Below are positions 37,653 through 46,485 of a stretch of 64,000 bases of DNA, piece by piece (positions within the stretch are counted from its first letter, which is position 1; every line of letters starts with the position of its first letter). The notes beneath the pieces are model-generated. The model did no database searches. It was not told where the DNA came from and was given only the letters and a program-made list of their open reading frames with translations. The DNA is from Flavivirga sp. 57AJ16 (lineage in GTDB: Bacteria; Bacteroidota; Bacteroidia; Flavobacteriales; Flavobacteriaceae): contig NZ_JAQZAT010000008.1 of NCBI RefSeq assembly GCF_028736925.1, forward strand, positions 1-64,000. Reading direction: 5' to 3'. The translations under genes were made by a program, and so were the position numbers.

Positions 37653-37660
37653 TATTTTTG
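37653..37660 (+). promoter_or_regulatory. Candidate -7 box of the porU promoter
   Basis: TATTTTTG fits the Bacteroidota TAnnTTTG -7 element and lies 65 bp before the porU start. A clear TTTG -33 element at the expected spacing is not obvious, so this is moderate evidence. Confidence 0.4.
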
Positions 37661-37724
37661 ATACAGTTTTTAAAATTGTCGATTTTTTTAATAATAACAA
37701 GACTTTAACTACGTTGTTTTAACA

Positions 37725-40700
37725 ATGAAAAAGAACATTTTATTTTTATTGCTTATTTCTTGTACAATAGCTGTATTTGGGCAACAAAAAAAATACACCA
37801 TTACCTGGGAGGACTCCAAAACAATTTCCGGAGGAAGCTATACCATTAAAATACCTTCTTTTAATAATGAAAATTTCAGCTACGGTTTTGAAGAAGGGGT
37901 GCTGTTTGTAGACCAATGGGAGGTAGATCAATTAGTAAACGAATCTTCTGTAACTGTTAGCCATGTTGTTTATGCTTCTATTTCTAAAGCCAATTTAAAA
38001 GACTTAGCCCTAAATAAGATTCCGGAAGTATTAAAATTTAGTTTAAAAAACTCTAATGCAAGAGATAAACAATATGCGGTTTTGGAACTCTCGCCCATTG
38101 TTAAGGATTCTAGGGGAGGTTATAAAAAAGTTATTTCGTTCCAGCTAGATTATAAAAATAGCTTAGCTGCTAATAGTACATCTTCATTGCGTAAAGGTTT
38201 TAAAACGTCTAAAGTCATTAGTAATTCGGTATTAAACTCGGGAGAATGGTACCGTTTTTATGTTGATACTACTGGGGTTTTTAAATTATCAAAAAGCTTT
38301 TTGCAGCGTTTAGGAGTAAATGTAAACAATGTAGATCCTAGAAATATAAAGTTATATGGACATGGAGGACGCATGATCCCTTATTCTAATGCCATAGCTT
38401 ACCCTTTTGATATGCCAGAGAATGCTATAAGATTTGTGGGAGAAGAGGATGGTGTTTTTAACAATGAAGATTATATATTGTTCTATGCCCAAGGTCCAAA
38501 AGCGTATCATGCAGAAAGCAACACGCATATAAATTGTTATACAGATAAAACATATTATTGTATAAATGTGAGCGGGGGGCTGGGCAAACGCATACAACAA
38601 TTTGCACAACCCAGCGGGCCCGTAGATTTAGTTATTGATACATTTGAAGATTATAGGTTTCATGAAATGGATACCCATAATATTGCTTTTTTAGGAAGGC
38701 GTTGGTTTGGCGATACATTTGATGTAGATACCAATAAGACCTTTGAATTTGATTTTCCAGATTTAGTGACATCAGAATCAATAAACCTAAGGGTGTTTAC
38801 TGCTGCGGCATCAACTACATCGAGCATCATAGAGGTGGCCGTAAACGGAACGCCGGTTTCTACATTAAACATGAGCGGGTCAACATCACCCAATTTAGCG
38901 AGTCAGGCTTCGTTTAGTGGTAGCGTTAGCGTGAACAGCCCAAAAGTACAAGTAGGGCTTAATTTTAATAACCAGGGCAACCCAGGCACACAGGCTTATT
39001 TGGATTATATATCCATAGAGGCAACGCGTTCTCTGAATTTTTCGGACAAACAATTTCAATTTAAAAATAGTGCAGTGGCTTCCGCATCAGGAATAGGACA
39101 GTATAATATGACTAATACATCCCAAGTTTCAGAAATATGGGATGTAACCGATATATACAATGTTTCTAACTATTTAAACACGGAGGGTGCTTCAAACCTT
39201 AGCTTTACATCTAATTTGGGGAGCTTAAAAAGCTTTGTAACAGTCACGCCTTTGGATTATTTTGAACCGAAAATAGATTCAAAAACAACGATTAGCAACC
39301 AGGATATAAAAGGTAGTATTTTTCAAAATAACCAAGGTGTGTTCCAGGATGTGGACTACATCATAGTTGCTCCAAATAATATGGTTAACGAAGCGGAGCG
39401 TTTAGCACAGATAAACAGAGATCAATATGGTTTAAATGTTAAGGTACTGGGTTTGGATGAAATTTACAACGAATTTAGTTCGGGCAATCAGGATATTGGA
39501 GCTATTAGAAACCTAATTAAGTATGTTTATGATAATGCGAGCGTGCCAGAAAATAGAATAAAGTATGTCTGTTTATTTGGGGATGGTTCTTTTGATTATA
39601 AAGATAGAATTCCAAACAATACCAATATGGTCCCTTCGTGGTACTCTTATAACAGTTTTAATCTTACCAGTTCATTTGTCTCTGATGATTTTTATGGTAT
39701 GATGGATGCTAATGAAGGCACCATGTCCACAAGTGATAAGTTAGATATTGCAGTAGGTAGGATTTTAGTGGATACGCCACAAAGGGCCAAGGAAATGGTC
39801 GATAAAATAGAATCATATTATGCAAAGGAAGCGTTTGGTGCTTGGCGTAATAATTTTGTGGTTATTTCGGATGATGTTGACAAAGATTGGGAAGGTATAT
39901 TGCAACAAACAACCGATAATGTAGGTAATTTAGTTTCCCAAGAAAAACCTTTTATGAATGTCGTAAAAATACATTCCGATGCTTTTCAGCAGGAAACATC
40001 GGCAGGAGGAGACAGGTATCCCGAAGTAACAAACGAGATTGTAAATGCTGTTGATAATGGTGCATTGGTTGTAAATTATTTTGGTCATGGAGGAGAGGAC
40101 GGTTTGGCGCAAGAACGTATTCTTTTAAAGCCAGATGTTAACGGATTTCGTAATTTTTGTAAATTAAATTGTTTTGTAACCGTAACATGCGAGTATACTA
40201 AGTTTGATAACCCATTTAGAGAGACAGCAGGTGAGTTTACTTATTGGAATAAACAAGCAGGGGCTATTGGTTTGATTACAACTACTAGACAAGTATTTGT
40301 TAATTTCGGTATTACTTTTAATAATACTTTAGGGCAATATTTATTCTCTTATAGTAATAATGATACTTATCAAGATCATGAATACCCTTCTATAGCTGAA
40401 GCATTAAGATTGGCAAAAAATGATCCTGTTATATCCGGGAATTCTCAGAGGCGTTTAGTGTTCTTTATTGGAGATCCAGCTATGAAATTAGCTTTTCCTA
40501 AGCCAAACATAAGATTAACGGCTATTAATGATGTGCCTATTGCTCAGGCCACAGATACATTAAAAGCATTAAGTTATGTAAAATTAGCAGGTCAGGTAGT
40601 TGATGTATCTGGAAATTTAATCACTGATTATAATGGGACACTTTCGACTACTATTTATGATAAGTCAATTAACAGACAAACGCTTGCTAATGATGGTACA

Positions 40701-41615
40701 CAACTAAACGGACAAACAGTAAGATTAGACTTTGAAACACTTGGGGAAATTATATTTAGAGGTCAGGCATCTGTAAAAGACGGTCAATTTGAGTTTGATT
40801 TTGTAGTGCCAAAAGACATCGGCATTCCCGTTGGGTATGGAAAAGTAAGTTTTTATTCAAAAAATGAAGCGTTATCCCAAGATCAGGCTGGGGCGAGTAT
40901 CAATACAGTTAAAATAGGAGGGGTGAACGAAAATGCTGCAGAGGATAATATAGGGCCTGTTATTACACTTTATATGAATGACGAGAACTTTGTGTCGGGA
41001 GGTATCACGAATGAGTCCCCTACGCTGTTGGCTAAAATGGAAGATGCCAACGGGATTAATACAGCAAGTGGCATTGGGCACGATATCGTTGCTATAATAG
41101 ACGGAGATGAAAAGAACCCTGTCGTTCTTAATGATTATTATCAAACTGAAGTAGACAATTATCAGAAAGGTGTTGTGAGTTTTCCATTTAGGGATTTAGA
41201 GCCTGGGCTCCATACTCTAACTTTAAAAGCTTGGGATGTCTATAACAATTCGTCAACTTCTGAAATTCAGTTTGTTGTATTCGATAAAGATCAGGGATTG
41301 GTTATAAATAATGTACTTAATTATCCAAATCCTTTTGTGAATTACACAGAATTTTGGTTTAACCACAATAGTTCGGAACCTTTAGACGTTTCTATACAGA
41401 TATTCACTGTTTCAGGAAAATTGGTAAGAACGATTAATGGACAAACAACAGGAGGTGTTAAAACGACAAGCTCGCTATCTAGAGAGATTGTTTGGGACGG
41501 TAGAGATGATTTTGGGGACAAAATAGGTAAAGGGGTTTATATTTATAAGCTTACGGTTCACTCAAACTTATTAAATAAAAGCGTAGAAAAAATCGAAAAA
41601 CTCGTTATATTGTAA
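37725..41615 (+). CDS. porU: T9SS sortase-like C-terminal signal peptidase PorU
   Basis: This 1296-residue protein removes the C-terminal sorting signals of T9SS cargo at the cell surface and attaches cargo to lipid. A signal peptide ends near AVFGQ (about residue 20). A large beta-rich N-terminal region is followed by the gingipain-type (C25) peptidase domain from about residue 510, with catalytic His788 in NYFGHGGEDG and Cys822 in VTVTCEYTKFDNP. A long beta C-terminal part ends with a T9SS-type domain (LNYPNPF, VWDGRDDFGDKIGKGVYIYKL). PorV, its partner, is encoded 78 bp downstream. Confidence 0.95.
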   Translation: MKKNILFLLLISCTIAVFGQQKKYTITWEDSKTISGGSYTIKIPSFNNENFSYGFEEGVLFVDQWEVDQLVNESSVTVSHVVYASISKANLKDLALNKIPEVLKFSLKNSNARDKQYAVLELSPIVKDSRGGYKKVISFQLDYKNSLAANSTSSLRKGFKTSKVISNSVLNSGEWYRFYVDTTGVFKLSKSFLQRLGVNVNNVDPRNIKLYGHGGRMIPYSNAIAYPFDMPENAIRFVGEEDGVFNNEDYILFYAQGPKAYHAESNTHINCYTDKTYYCINVSGGLGKRIQQFAQPSGPVDLVIDTFEDYRFHEMDTHNIAFLGRRWFGDTFDVDTNKTFEFDFPDLVTSESINLRVFTAAASTTSSIIEVAVNGTPVSTLNMSGSTSPNLASQASFSGSVSVNSPKVQVGLNFNNQGNPGTQAYLDYISIEATRSLNFSDKQFQFKNSAVASASGIGQYNMTNTSQVSEIWDVTDIYNVSNYLNTEGASNLSFTSNLGSLKSFVTVTPLDYFEPKIDSKTTISNQDIKGSIFQNNQGVFQDVDYIIVAPNNMVNEAERLAQINRDQYGLNVKVLGLDEIYNEFSSGNQDIGAIRNLIKYVYDNASVPENRIKYVCLFGDGSFDYKDRIPNNTNMVPSWYSYNSFNLTSSFVSDDFYGMMDANEGTMSTSDKLDIAVGRILVDTPQRAKEMVDKIESYYAKEAFGAWRNNFVVISDDVDKDWEGILQQTTDNVGNLVSQEKPFMNVVKIHSDAFQQETSAGGDRYPEVTNEIVNAVDNGALVVNYFGHGGEDGLAQERILLKPDVNGFRNFCKLNCFVTVTCEYTKFDNPFRETAGEFTYWNKQAGAIGLITTTRQVFVNFGITFNNTLGQYLFSYSNNDTYQDHEYPSIAEALRLAKNDPVISGNSQRRLVFFIGDPAMKLAFPKPNIRLTAINDVPIAQATDTLKALSYVKLAGQVVDVSGNLITDYNGTLSTTIYDKSINRQTLANDGTQLNGQTVRLDFETLGEIIFRGQASVKDGQFEFDFVVPKDIGIPVGYGKVSFYSKNEALSQDQAGASINTVKIGGVNENAAEDNIGPVITLYMNDENFVSGGITNESPTLLAKMEDANGINTASGIGHDIVAIIDGDEKNPVVLNDYYQTEVDNYQKGVVSFPFRDLEPGLHTLTLKAWDVYNNSSTSEIQFVVFDKDQGLVINNVLNYPNPFVNYTEFWFNHNSSEPLDVSIQIFTVSGKLVRTINGQTTGGVKTTSSLSREIVWDGRDDFGDKIGKGVYIYKLTVHSNLLNKSVEKIEKLVIL

Positions 41616-41693
41616 TCAAGATAAGAATAAATATCAGATTAAAAACAGATGGGTTTTTAAAATAAAATTATATTTGTTAACTAAACTTAATAC

Positions 41694-42896
41694 ATGAATA
41701 ATAGAATATTAATAGTATTGGCTTTTCTTTTTGTGTTAAAGCTAAATGCTCAAGAGACCATTGTTTTTCCAAATCAAGATAGAAGAGTTATAACAACAGG
41801 AGTTCCATTTGTTTTAATTGCTCCAGATGCTAGAGCTGCTGCTATGGGGGACATGGGGGTAGCAACGGCTGTTGATGCATTTTCACAGCAATGGAATTCA
41901 TCTAAATATGTGTTTTCAGAAACTAAATCGGGCATTGGGGTAAGTTATACACCTTACTTGAGCAAATTGGTCAATGATATTTTTTTAGGAAACATTACTT
42001 ATTTTAATCGTTTAGATGAACGTAGTGCATTTGCAGCAAGTTTAAAATATTTTTCCTTGGGAGATATTGAGTTTGTAACCGATGAATTTTCAACAGCATT
42101 AATACAAAGACCTAATGAGCTTACTATAGATGCTTCTTATGCGTTAAGGTTATCAGATCAGTTTGCCATGTCTGTAGCGATGCGTTATTTAAGGTCAGAT
42201 TTAAGATTAGATGGCGTAGATGGAGATGCAACGCCAGCAAATACGTTTGGTGTGGATATTTCTGGTTATTATCAGAGTGAAGAAGAGGCTTATGCTGATT
42301 TTAATGGGCGTTGGCGTGCAGGTTTTGCAATTCAAAACATAGGGCCAAAGTTTAAATATGACGAAGGAGGGGTTGAGAATTTTCAACCTACAAACTTGCG
42401 TTTAGGAGCAGGTTTCGATTTTATATTTGATGATTATAATAAAATTGCTGTCACTGCCGAAATAGGAAAACTATTGGTGCCAACACCACCTGTTTATGGT
42501 TACGTCGATACAGATGGTGATGAAAATCAAGATAGTGATGAGCCGACTATTATTGTTGAAGGTAAAGATCCAGATGTGAGTTTTTTAACGGGAATGTTTC
42601 AATCATTTGGAGATGCTCCAGATGGTTTTAGTGAAGAGTTAAAGGAGTTTACCTGGGCATTGGGAGCAGAATATGTATATCAGGATTCTTTTGCCTTTAG
42701 GGCAGGTTACTTTAATGAAAGCGAGGACAAAGGAGCCAGAAAGTTTTTGGCATTAGGAGCTGGGTTTAAAGCCAATGTTGTAAATATTGATTTATCGTAT
42801 TTGTTTTCGGCATCAAAAGTACAAAGCCCTTTAGAAAATACGCTACGTTTTTCATTAACGTTTAATATTGGTGCAGATACCTATAACGAGTATTAA
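41694..42896 (+). CDS. porV: T9SS outer-membrane shuttle protein PorV (LptO)
   Basis: This 400-residue FadL-like outer-membrane barrel forms the attachment complex with PorU and shuttles cargo from the translocon. A signal peptide ends near LNAQ (about residue 20). The mature start, TGVPFVLIAPDARAAAMGDMGVATA, is the PorV hallmark, and strands with alternating hydrophobics continue to LRFSLTFNIGADTYNEY. The length is typical. It is in an operon with porU and is followed by a strong terminator. Confidence 0.95.
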   Translation: MNNRILIVLAFLFVLKLNAQETIVFPNQDRRVITTGVPFVLIAPDARAAAMGDMGVATAVDAFSQQWNSSKYVFSETKSGIGVSYTPYLSKLVNDIFLGNITYFNRLDERSAFAASLKYFSLGDIEFVTDEFSTALIQRPNELTIDASYALRLSDQFAMSVAMRYLRSDLRLDGVDGDATPANTFGVDISGYYQSEEEAYADFNGRWRAGFAIQNIGPKFKYDEGGVENFQPTNLRLGAGFDFIFDDYNKIAVTAEIGKLLVPTPPVYGYVDTDGDENQDSDEPTIIVEGKDPDVSFLTGMFQSFGDAPDGFSEELKEFTWALGAEYVYQDSFAFRAGYFNESEDKGARKFLALGAGFKANVVNIDLSYLFSASKVQSPLENTLRFSLTFNIGADTYNEY

Positions 42897-42922
42897 TTAG
42901 CGACGATACAAATTTATATATT

Positions 42923-42955
42923 AAAAAACTATTGCTCAATGAGCAATAGTTTTTT
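42923..42955. terminator. Strong bidirectional terminator after porV
   Basis: AAACTATTGCTC and GAGCAATAGTTT pair across a three-base loop, flanked by A-run and T-run (42923-42955). Between here and cdd (43178) only a dispersed palindrome, CCTGCCTGCC...GGCAGG at about 43090-43108, is seen. Confidence 0.85.
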
Positions 42956-43177
42956 GTTTGAACTCATTGAAGTGGCTTAAACTTTTAATAATTGGCTGCA
43001 AACGGTCCTTTTATCCCCACATTTTACCTTTTTATTGCTCCGTAGTGATGCTATGCAGTGCAAAAAAGCCTTTATGTAGGAATACCTGCCTGCCGCCTTT
43101 AGGCAGGAAATCACTATTTTCCGCTTCAATCAAAAAACTTTAAATGAGTTCTTTGTATTATTTCGTAAATTTAAAAT

Positions 43178-43660
43178 ATGAAGAAAATAAAAATAGAAAC
43201 TACTTTATATATATACGAAAGCTTAGATGAACTTCCCAGGGAAGTCGTTTCGCTTATGCAAAAAGCTTTTGAAGCACGTGAAAATGCCTATGCCCCCTAT
43301 TCTAGTTTTAATGTTGGAGCAGCATTATTGATGGATAATGGCGAAATCATTACAGGTAATAATCAAGAAAATGCATCATATCCGTCAGGGTTATGTGCAG
43401 AACGTACGGCGATCTATTATGCAGGCTCACAATATCCAAAAGGAAAAATACTTCAGATGGCTATTTCGGCAGGCTCAAAAAACAATACAACAAACAAACC
43501 TATTCCACCTTGTGGCGCTTGTAGACAAGCCATTGCAGAATATGAAATAAAACAGGATGCCCCTATAGCCATTTATTTTATGGGAGCAACGGGAAAAGTT
43601 GCTAAATCCAACTCACTTGTAAACTTATTGCCTCTAGTTTTTGATAGATCGGTGCTTTAG
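43178..43660 (+). CDS. cdd: Cytidine deaminase
   Basis: This 160-residue zinc enzyme deaminates cytidine or deoxycytidine to uridine in pyrimidine salvage. It has the motifs APYSSFNVGAALL, NNQENASYPSGLCAERTA (first zinc Cys and catalytic Glu) and PIPPCGACRQAIAEYE (two zinc Cys), as in tetrameric three-cysteine deaminases. The length is slightly above the usual 130-140 because of an N-terminal extension common in Bacteroidota. It stands alone between the porV terminator and repeat elements. Confidence 0.93.
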   Translation: MKKIKIETTLYIYESLDELPREVVSLMQKAFEARENAYAPYSSFNVGAALLMDNGEIITGNNQENASYPSGLCAERTAIYYAGSQYPKGKILQMAISAGSKNNTTNKPIPPCGACRQAIAEYEIKQDAPIAIYFMGATGKVAKSNSLVNLLPLVFDRSVL

Positions 43661-43776
43661 CCTAATTTTTTGTATTCCACTACCTTCTTTAGGTTCTATG
43701 GATGGATATCTATGACTATGATGCTGGAATGCGTGGAATCCAGTGAGATTTATAATTTTATACTAGTGCTCGTTTT

Positions 43777-43808
43777 ATACCATTTTCACTTTAAAGTGAA
43801 AATGGTAT
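43777..43808. repeat. 32-bp perfect palindrome
   Basis: ATACCATTTTCACTTT is followed immediately by its exact reverse complement. Half of the same sequence, AGTGAAAATGGTATTA, recurs at about 56626-56641, and a similar palindrome lies at 18326-18360. It is probably a dispersed repeat rather than an operator, because it sits downstream of cdd and no gene starts nearby. Confidence 0.7.
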
Positions 43809-43818
43809 TATATAAATC

Positions 43819-44014
43819 TAATTAACGTGAGTTCGATGTAAGCATAATATTATTGATCTGACTATCAATAATTTAGTCTTGGTTGTCAGGTTGAGCGCAG
43901 TCGAAACCCATTTAAATAGCTAGTTTTAATGACTGCGCTCAAGGCGACAAATCGCTTTATTAGTAAATTTATTGTTAAAAATTCCCTTGTTTTAAATCGA
44001 ACTCACGTTAATTA
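43819..44014. repeat. 196-bp MITE-like element with 19-bp terminal inverted repeats
   Basis: TAATTAACGTGAGTTCGAT (43819-43837) and ATCGAACTCACGTTAATTA (43996-44014) are perfect inverted repeats; the outer TTAA/TA may be the target duplication. The inside contains a dispersed pair, TTGAGCGCAGTCGAAA and GACTGCGCTCAA. There is no coding capacity. It abuts the decayed kinase gene, whose last codon is 17 bp away. Confidence 0.8.
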
Positions 44015-44031
44015 AACAGAATAGTTGCTTT

Positions 44032-44979
44032 TTATAGTATTCTTCTTAAAATATTTACCAAATTTTTTCTTTTAAATGGTTTTTCAAGAAAAGCGGCCAT
44101 ACCATTTTTTATACAATTTTCAACATCTTCCTGAAAGGTATTAGCTGTTGTTGCAATAATTTTTACAGGCTTTTCCGTTTTTGAAGCCTTTTCCAATTCC
44201 CTAATCTTTATAGTGGCCTCTATGCCATCCATCTTGGGCATACGGATATCCATTAATATAACATCAAACACATTTGTTTTAAACAATTCAACAGCTTCCA
44301 TGCCATTTTCAGCCAATTCAACATATGGCGACAGTTCACTTAGTACTATTTAAGATACCTTTATGTTGATTGGATTGTCCTCTACGATAAGAAACCTCTT
44401 GTTTTTATGCTCCATGTACTGGTATTTGTCTTCTATGTGCTCTTGTAGCACTAATTTTTCTTGCTGCATTCCCAAAACTTTTAAGACGACATTCAACAGT
44501 TGATTCATTTTGATCGGTTTGTTGAGCCCTTCTTCAAAACCAATCTCATTCATTTTCTGTATTGGTCTGGCATCAGTTATTGAGGACAACAAAATCAATT
44601 TTAAATCACTCATTTATTTTGCACCTTTAATTCGTTTTGCAAATTCTTCACCGTCCATACCGGGCATCTGGTAGTCAACTAATACCAAATCAACAGGCTT
44701 GCCTGCTCCATATGTTTTTTTAAGAAGGATAATGCATCACTTTAAGAAGCTTTCCAGTTTATTTATAATTGGTATTGAACTTCTCATAATGTTCTGTTCA
44801 TCTTCAAAAGCTGCTTTTGCATGAACAGGATCATGGAAATCAAAATTAGTCTTTCCATATAATTCCTCAGGAGAACTAACTCCGAAAATTTCAGCTATGG
44901 CCATATTGCAACGAATAAATCTGGATGCTTTATCTTTAAAATAAATCCTATCGGGCATATTGTTCATTAACAAATCCAT
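44032..44979 (-). pseudogene. Decayed hybrid histidine kinase: PAS fragment plus two receiver domains, three in-frame stops
   Basis: One continuous minus-strand frame of 316 codons is broken only by in-frame stops: TGA 44737-44739, TAA 44614-44616 and TAA 44350-44352. It encodes a PAS domain (NNMPDRIYFKDKASRFIRCN, FGVSSPEELYGKTNFDF), then a receiver (DLVLVDYQMPGMDGEEFAKRI ... GLNKPIKMNQLL), then a second receiver (RFLIVEDNPINIKVS ... FDVILMDIRMPKMDG ... AFLEKPFKRKNL). The kinase core that should lie between PAS and receiver is missing, probably deleted near the TGA. Both sides of each stop align with the domain, so the gene is a relic of a larger sensor. Confidence 0.85.
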
Positions 44980-45422
44980 ATCAAGTTGTTATTGCTAATA
45001 CAGTTTGAAATGACCTTGCTAAATTCTGCACCTTTAAAAAGTAGAGCGTCAGGTTTTTTTTGTTTGATAGCTAGATCCAGTAATTTTGTTTCGCTAAAAA
45101 ATGGTAGGAGACCTCATTGGATTCTGGCAAAGATTTTAGTAAGACGTCAAAACTATATCTGGCAAAACACAAATAGGTTTTTTATTTTTTAGTTGATTTA
45201 AAGCTGTTAATCTATTTTAGATGAGTGAATCTATACTTTCAGTATAGTTTTCCTGCTATTATAGATACTAATGGCGTAGGGTGAAAACTTGTCTAAAGTT
45301 CATTTATAAGTATATTCACTCGAATATATGAAAATATCTATTAAATTGATTAAACAGAATGAGTAATAAGGGCCAGTAAATTATTTTTTTGATATTTTTT
45401 TTTACTTTAATGAATTTACGTT
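44980..45422. other. Non-coding or decayed stretch between the kinase relic and pdhA
   Basis: No intact gene is visible. On the minus strand at about 44985-45150 short pieces such as LLKSLPESNEVSYHFLAKQNYW and, in the next frame, KLLDLAIKQKKPDALLFKGAEFSKVIS look protein-like and may be frameshifted remains of another gene. I could not name it. Confidence 0.35.
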
Positions 45423-45452
45423 TTTGCAATAACTAGCAATGTATTACTTTTG
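45423..45452 (+). promoter_or_regulatory. Bacteroidota-type promoter of pdhA
   Basis: TTTG at 45423-45426 (-33 element) and TACTTTTG at 45445-45452 (consensus TAnnTTTG -7 element) are 18 bp apart, close to the usual 19. The start codon of pdhA follows 31 bp after the -7 box. Together they are the clearest promoter in the window. Confidence 0.6.
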
Positions 45453-45483
45453 TAGTTGCTTAATTAAAATGTAATATTAGTCG

Positions 45484-46482
45484 ATGCAAAAAATCACTAA
45501 AGAGACATACCTAAAATGGTATGAGGATATGCTGTTTTGGAGAAAGTTTGAAGATAAACTGGCAGCTGTTTATATACAACAAAAAGTAAGAGGATTTCTT
45601 CATTTATATAATGGTCAGGAAGCAGTTTTAGCAGGTGCTCTACATGCTATGGATTTGACTAAAGATAAAATGATTACTGCTTATAGAAATCATGTACAGC
45701 CCATAGGTATGGGGGTTGACCCCAGACGTGTTATGGCAGAATTGTATGGTAAGGCTACAGGGACCTCACAAGGACTTGGAGGTTCTATGCATATATTTTC
45801 TAAAGAACATCGTTTTTATGGAGGTCATGGTATTGTGGGGGGGCAGATCCCTTTAGGAGCCGGTATCGCTTTTGGTGATAAATATCATGGTAGTGATGCT
45901 GTAACATTATGTTGTTTTGGAGATGGTGCGGCCAGACAGGGATCACTTCATGAGACTTTTAATTTGGCAATGCTTTGGAAGCTTCCAGTAGTGTTTGTTT
46001 GTGAAAACAATGGTTATGCTATGGGAACATCGGTAGAACGTACTGCCAATCATGACGAAATATGGAAACTAGGTAAAGGTTATGAAATGCCATGCGGGCC
46101 AGTGGACGGCATGAATCCTATTAAAGCAGCTGAAGCGTTTGATGAAGCTATACAGCGTGCACGACGAGGTGAAGGGCCTACATTTTTAGAGTTGAAAACA
46201 TACCGATATAGAGGGCATTCTATGAGTGATGCACAGCATTATAGAACTAAAGAAGAAGTAAAGGAATACAAGAAAATAGATCCTATTACTCAAGTAAAAG
46301 ATATTATTCTAGAAAAAAAATATGCTGATGAAGATGCCATAAAGGTGATTGATAAGCGTGTAAAGGATTTGGTTTCAGAATGTGAAAAATTTGCTGAAGA
46401 ATCACCATTTCCAGATAAGAACGTGATGTACGATGTCGTTTACGAACAAGAAGATTATCCATTTATACAACATAAATTATAA
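45484..46482 (+). CDS. pdhA: Pyruvate dehydrogenase E1 component, alpha subunit
   Basis: This 332-residue subunit binds thiamine diphosphate and decarboxylates pyruvate in the pyruvate dehydrogenase complex. The ThDP/Mg motif GDGAARQGSLHETFNLAMLWKLPVVFVCENN is complete, with LYNGQEAVLAG, TAYRNHVQPIGMG, GGSMHIFSKEHRFYGGHGIVGGQIPLG and YRYRGHSMSDAQHYR as family markers. The E1-beta gene is not in the window, whereas E2 follows after 3 bp, so the alpha and E2 genes form an operon and E1-beta must be elsewhere, as is common in Flavobacteriia. Confidence 0.96.
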   Translation: MQKITKETYLKWYEDMLFWRKFEDKLAAVYIQQKVRGFLHLYNGQEAVLAGALHAMDLTKDKMITAYRNHVQPIGMGVDPRRVMAELYGKATGTSQGLGGSMHIFSKEHRFYGGHGIVGGQIPLGAGIAFGDKYHGSDAVTLCCFGDGAARQGSLHETFNLAMLWKLPVVFVCENNGYAMGTSVERTANHDEIWKLGKGYEMPCGPVDGMNPIKAAEAFDEAIQRARRGEGPTFLELKTYRYRGHSMSDAQHYRTKEEVKEYKKIDPITQVKDIILEKKYADEDAIKVIDKRVKDLVSECEKFAEESPFPDKNVMYDVVYEQEDYPFIQHKL

Positions 46483-46485
46483 ACT

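Noticed and set aside
42958-43143. 61-residue ORF between porV and cdd
   Set aside because: It covers a dispersed palindrome and non-coding DNA, and has no recognisable start context or domain.
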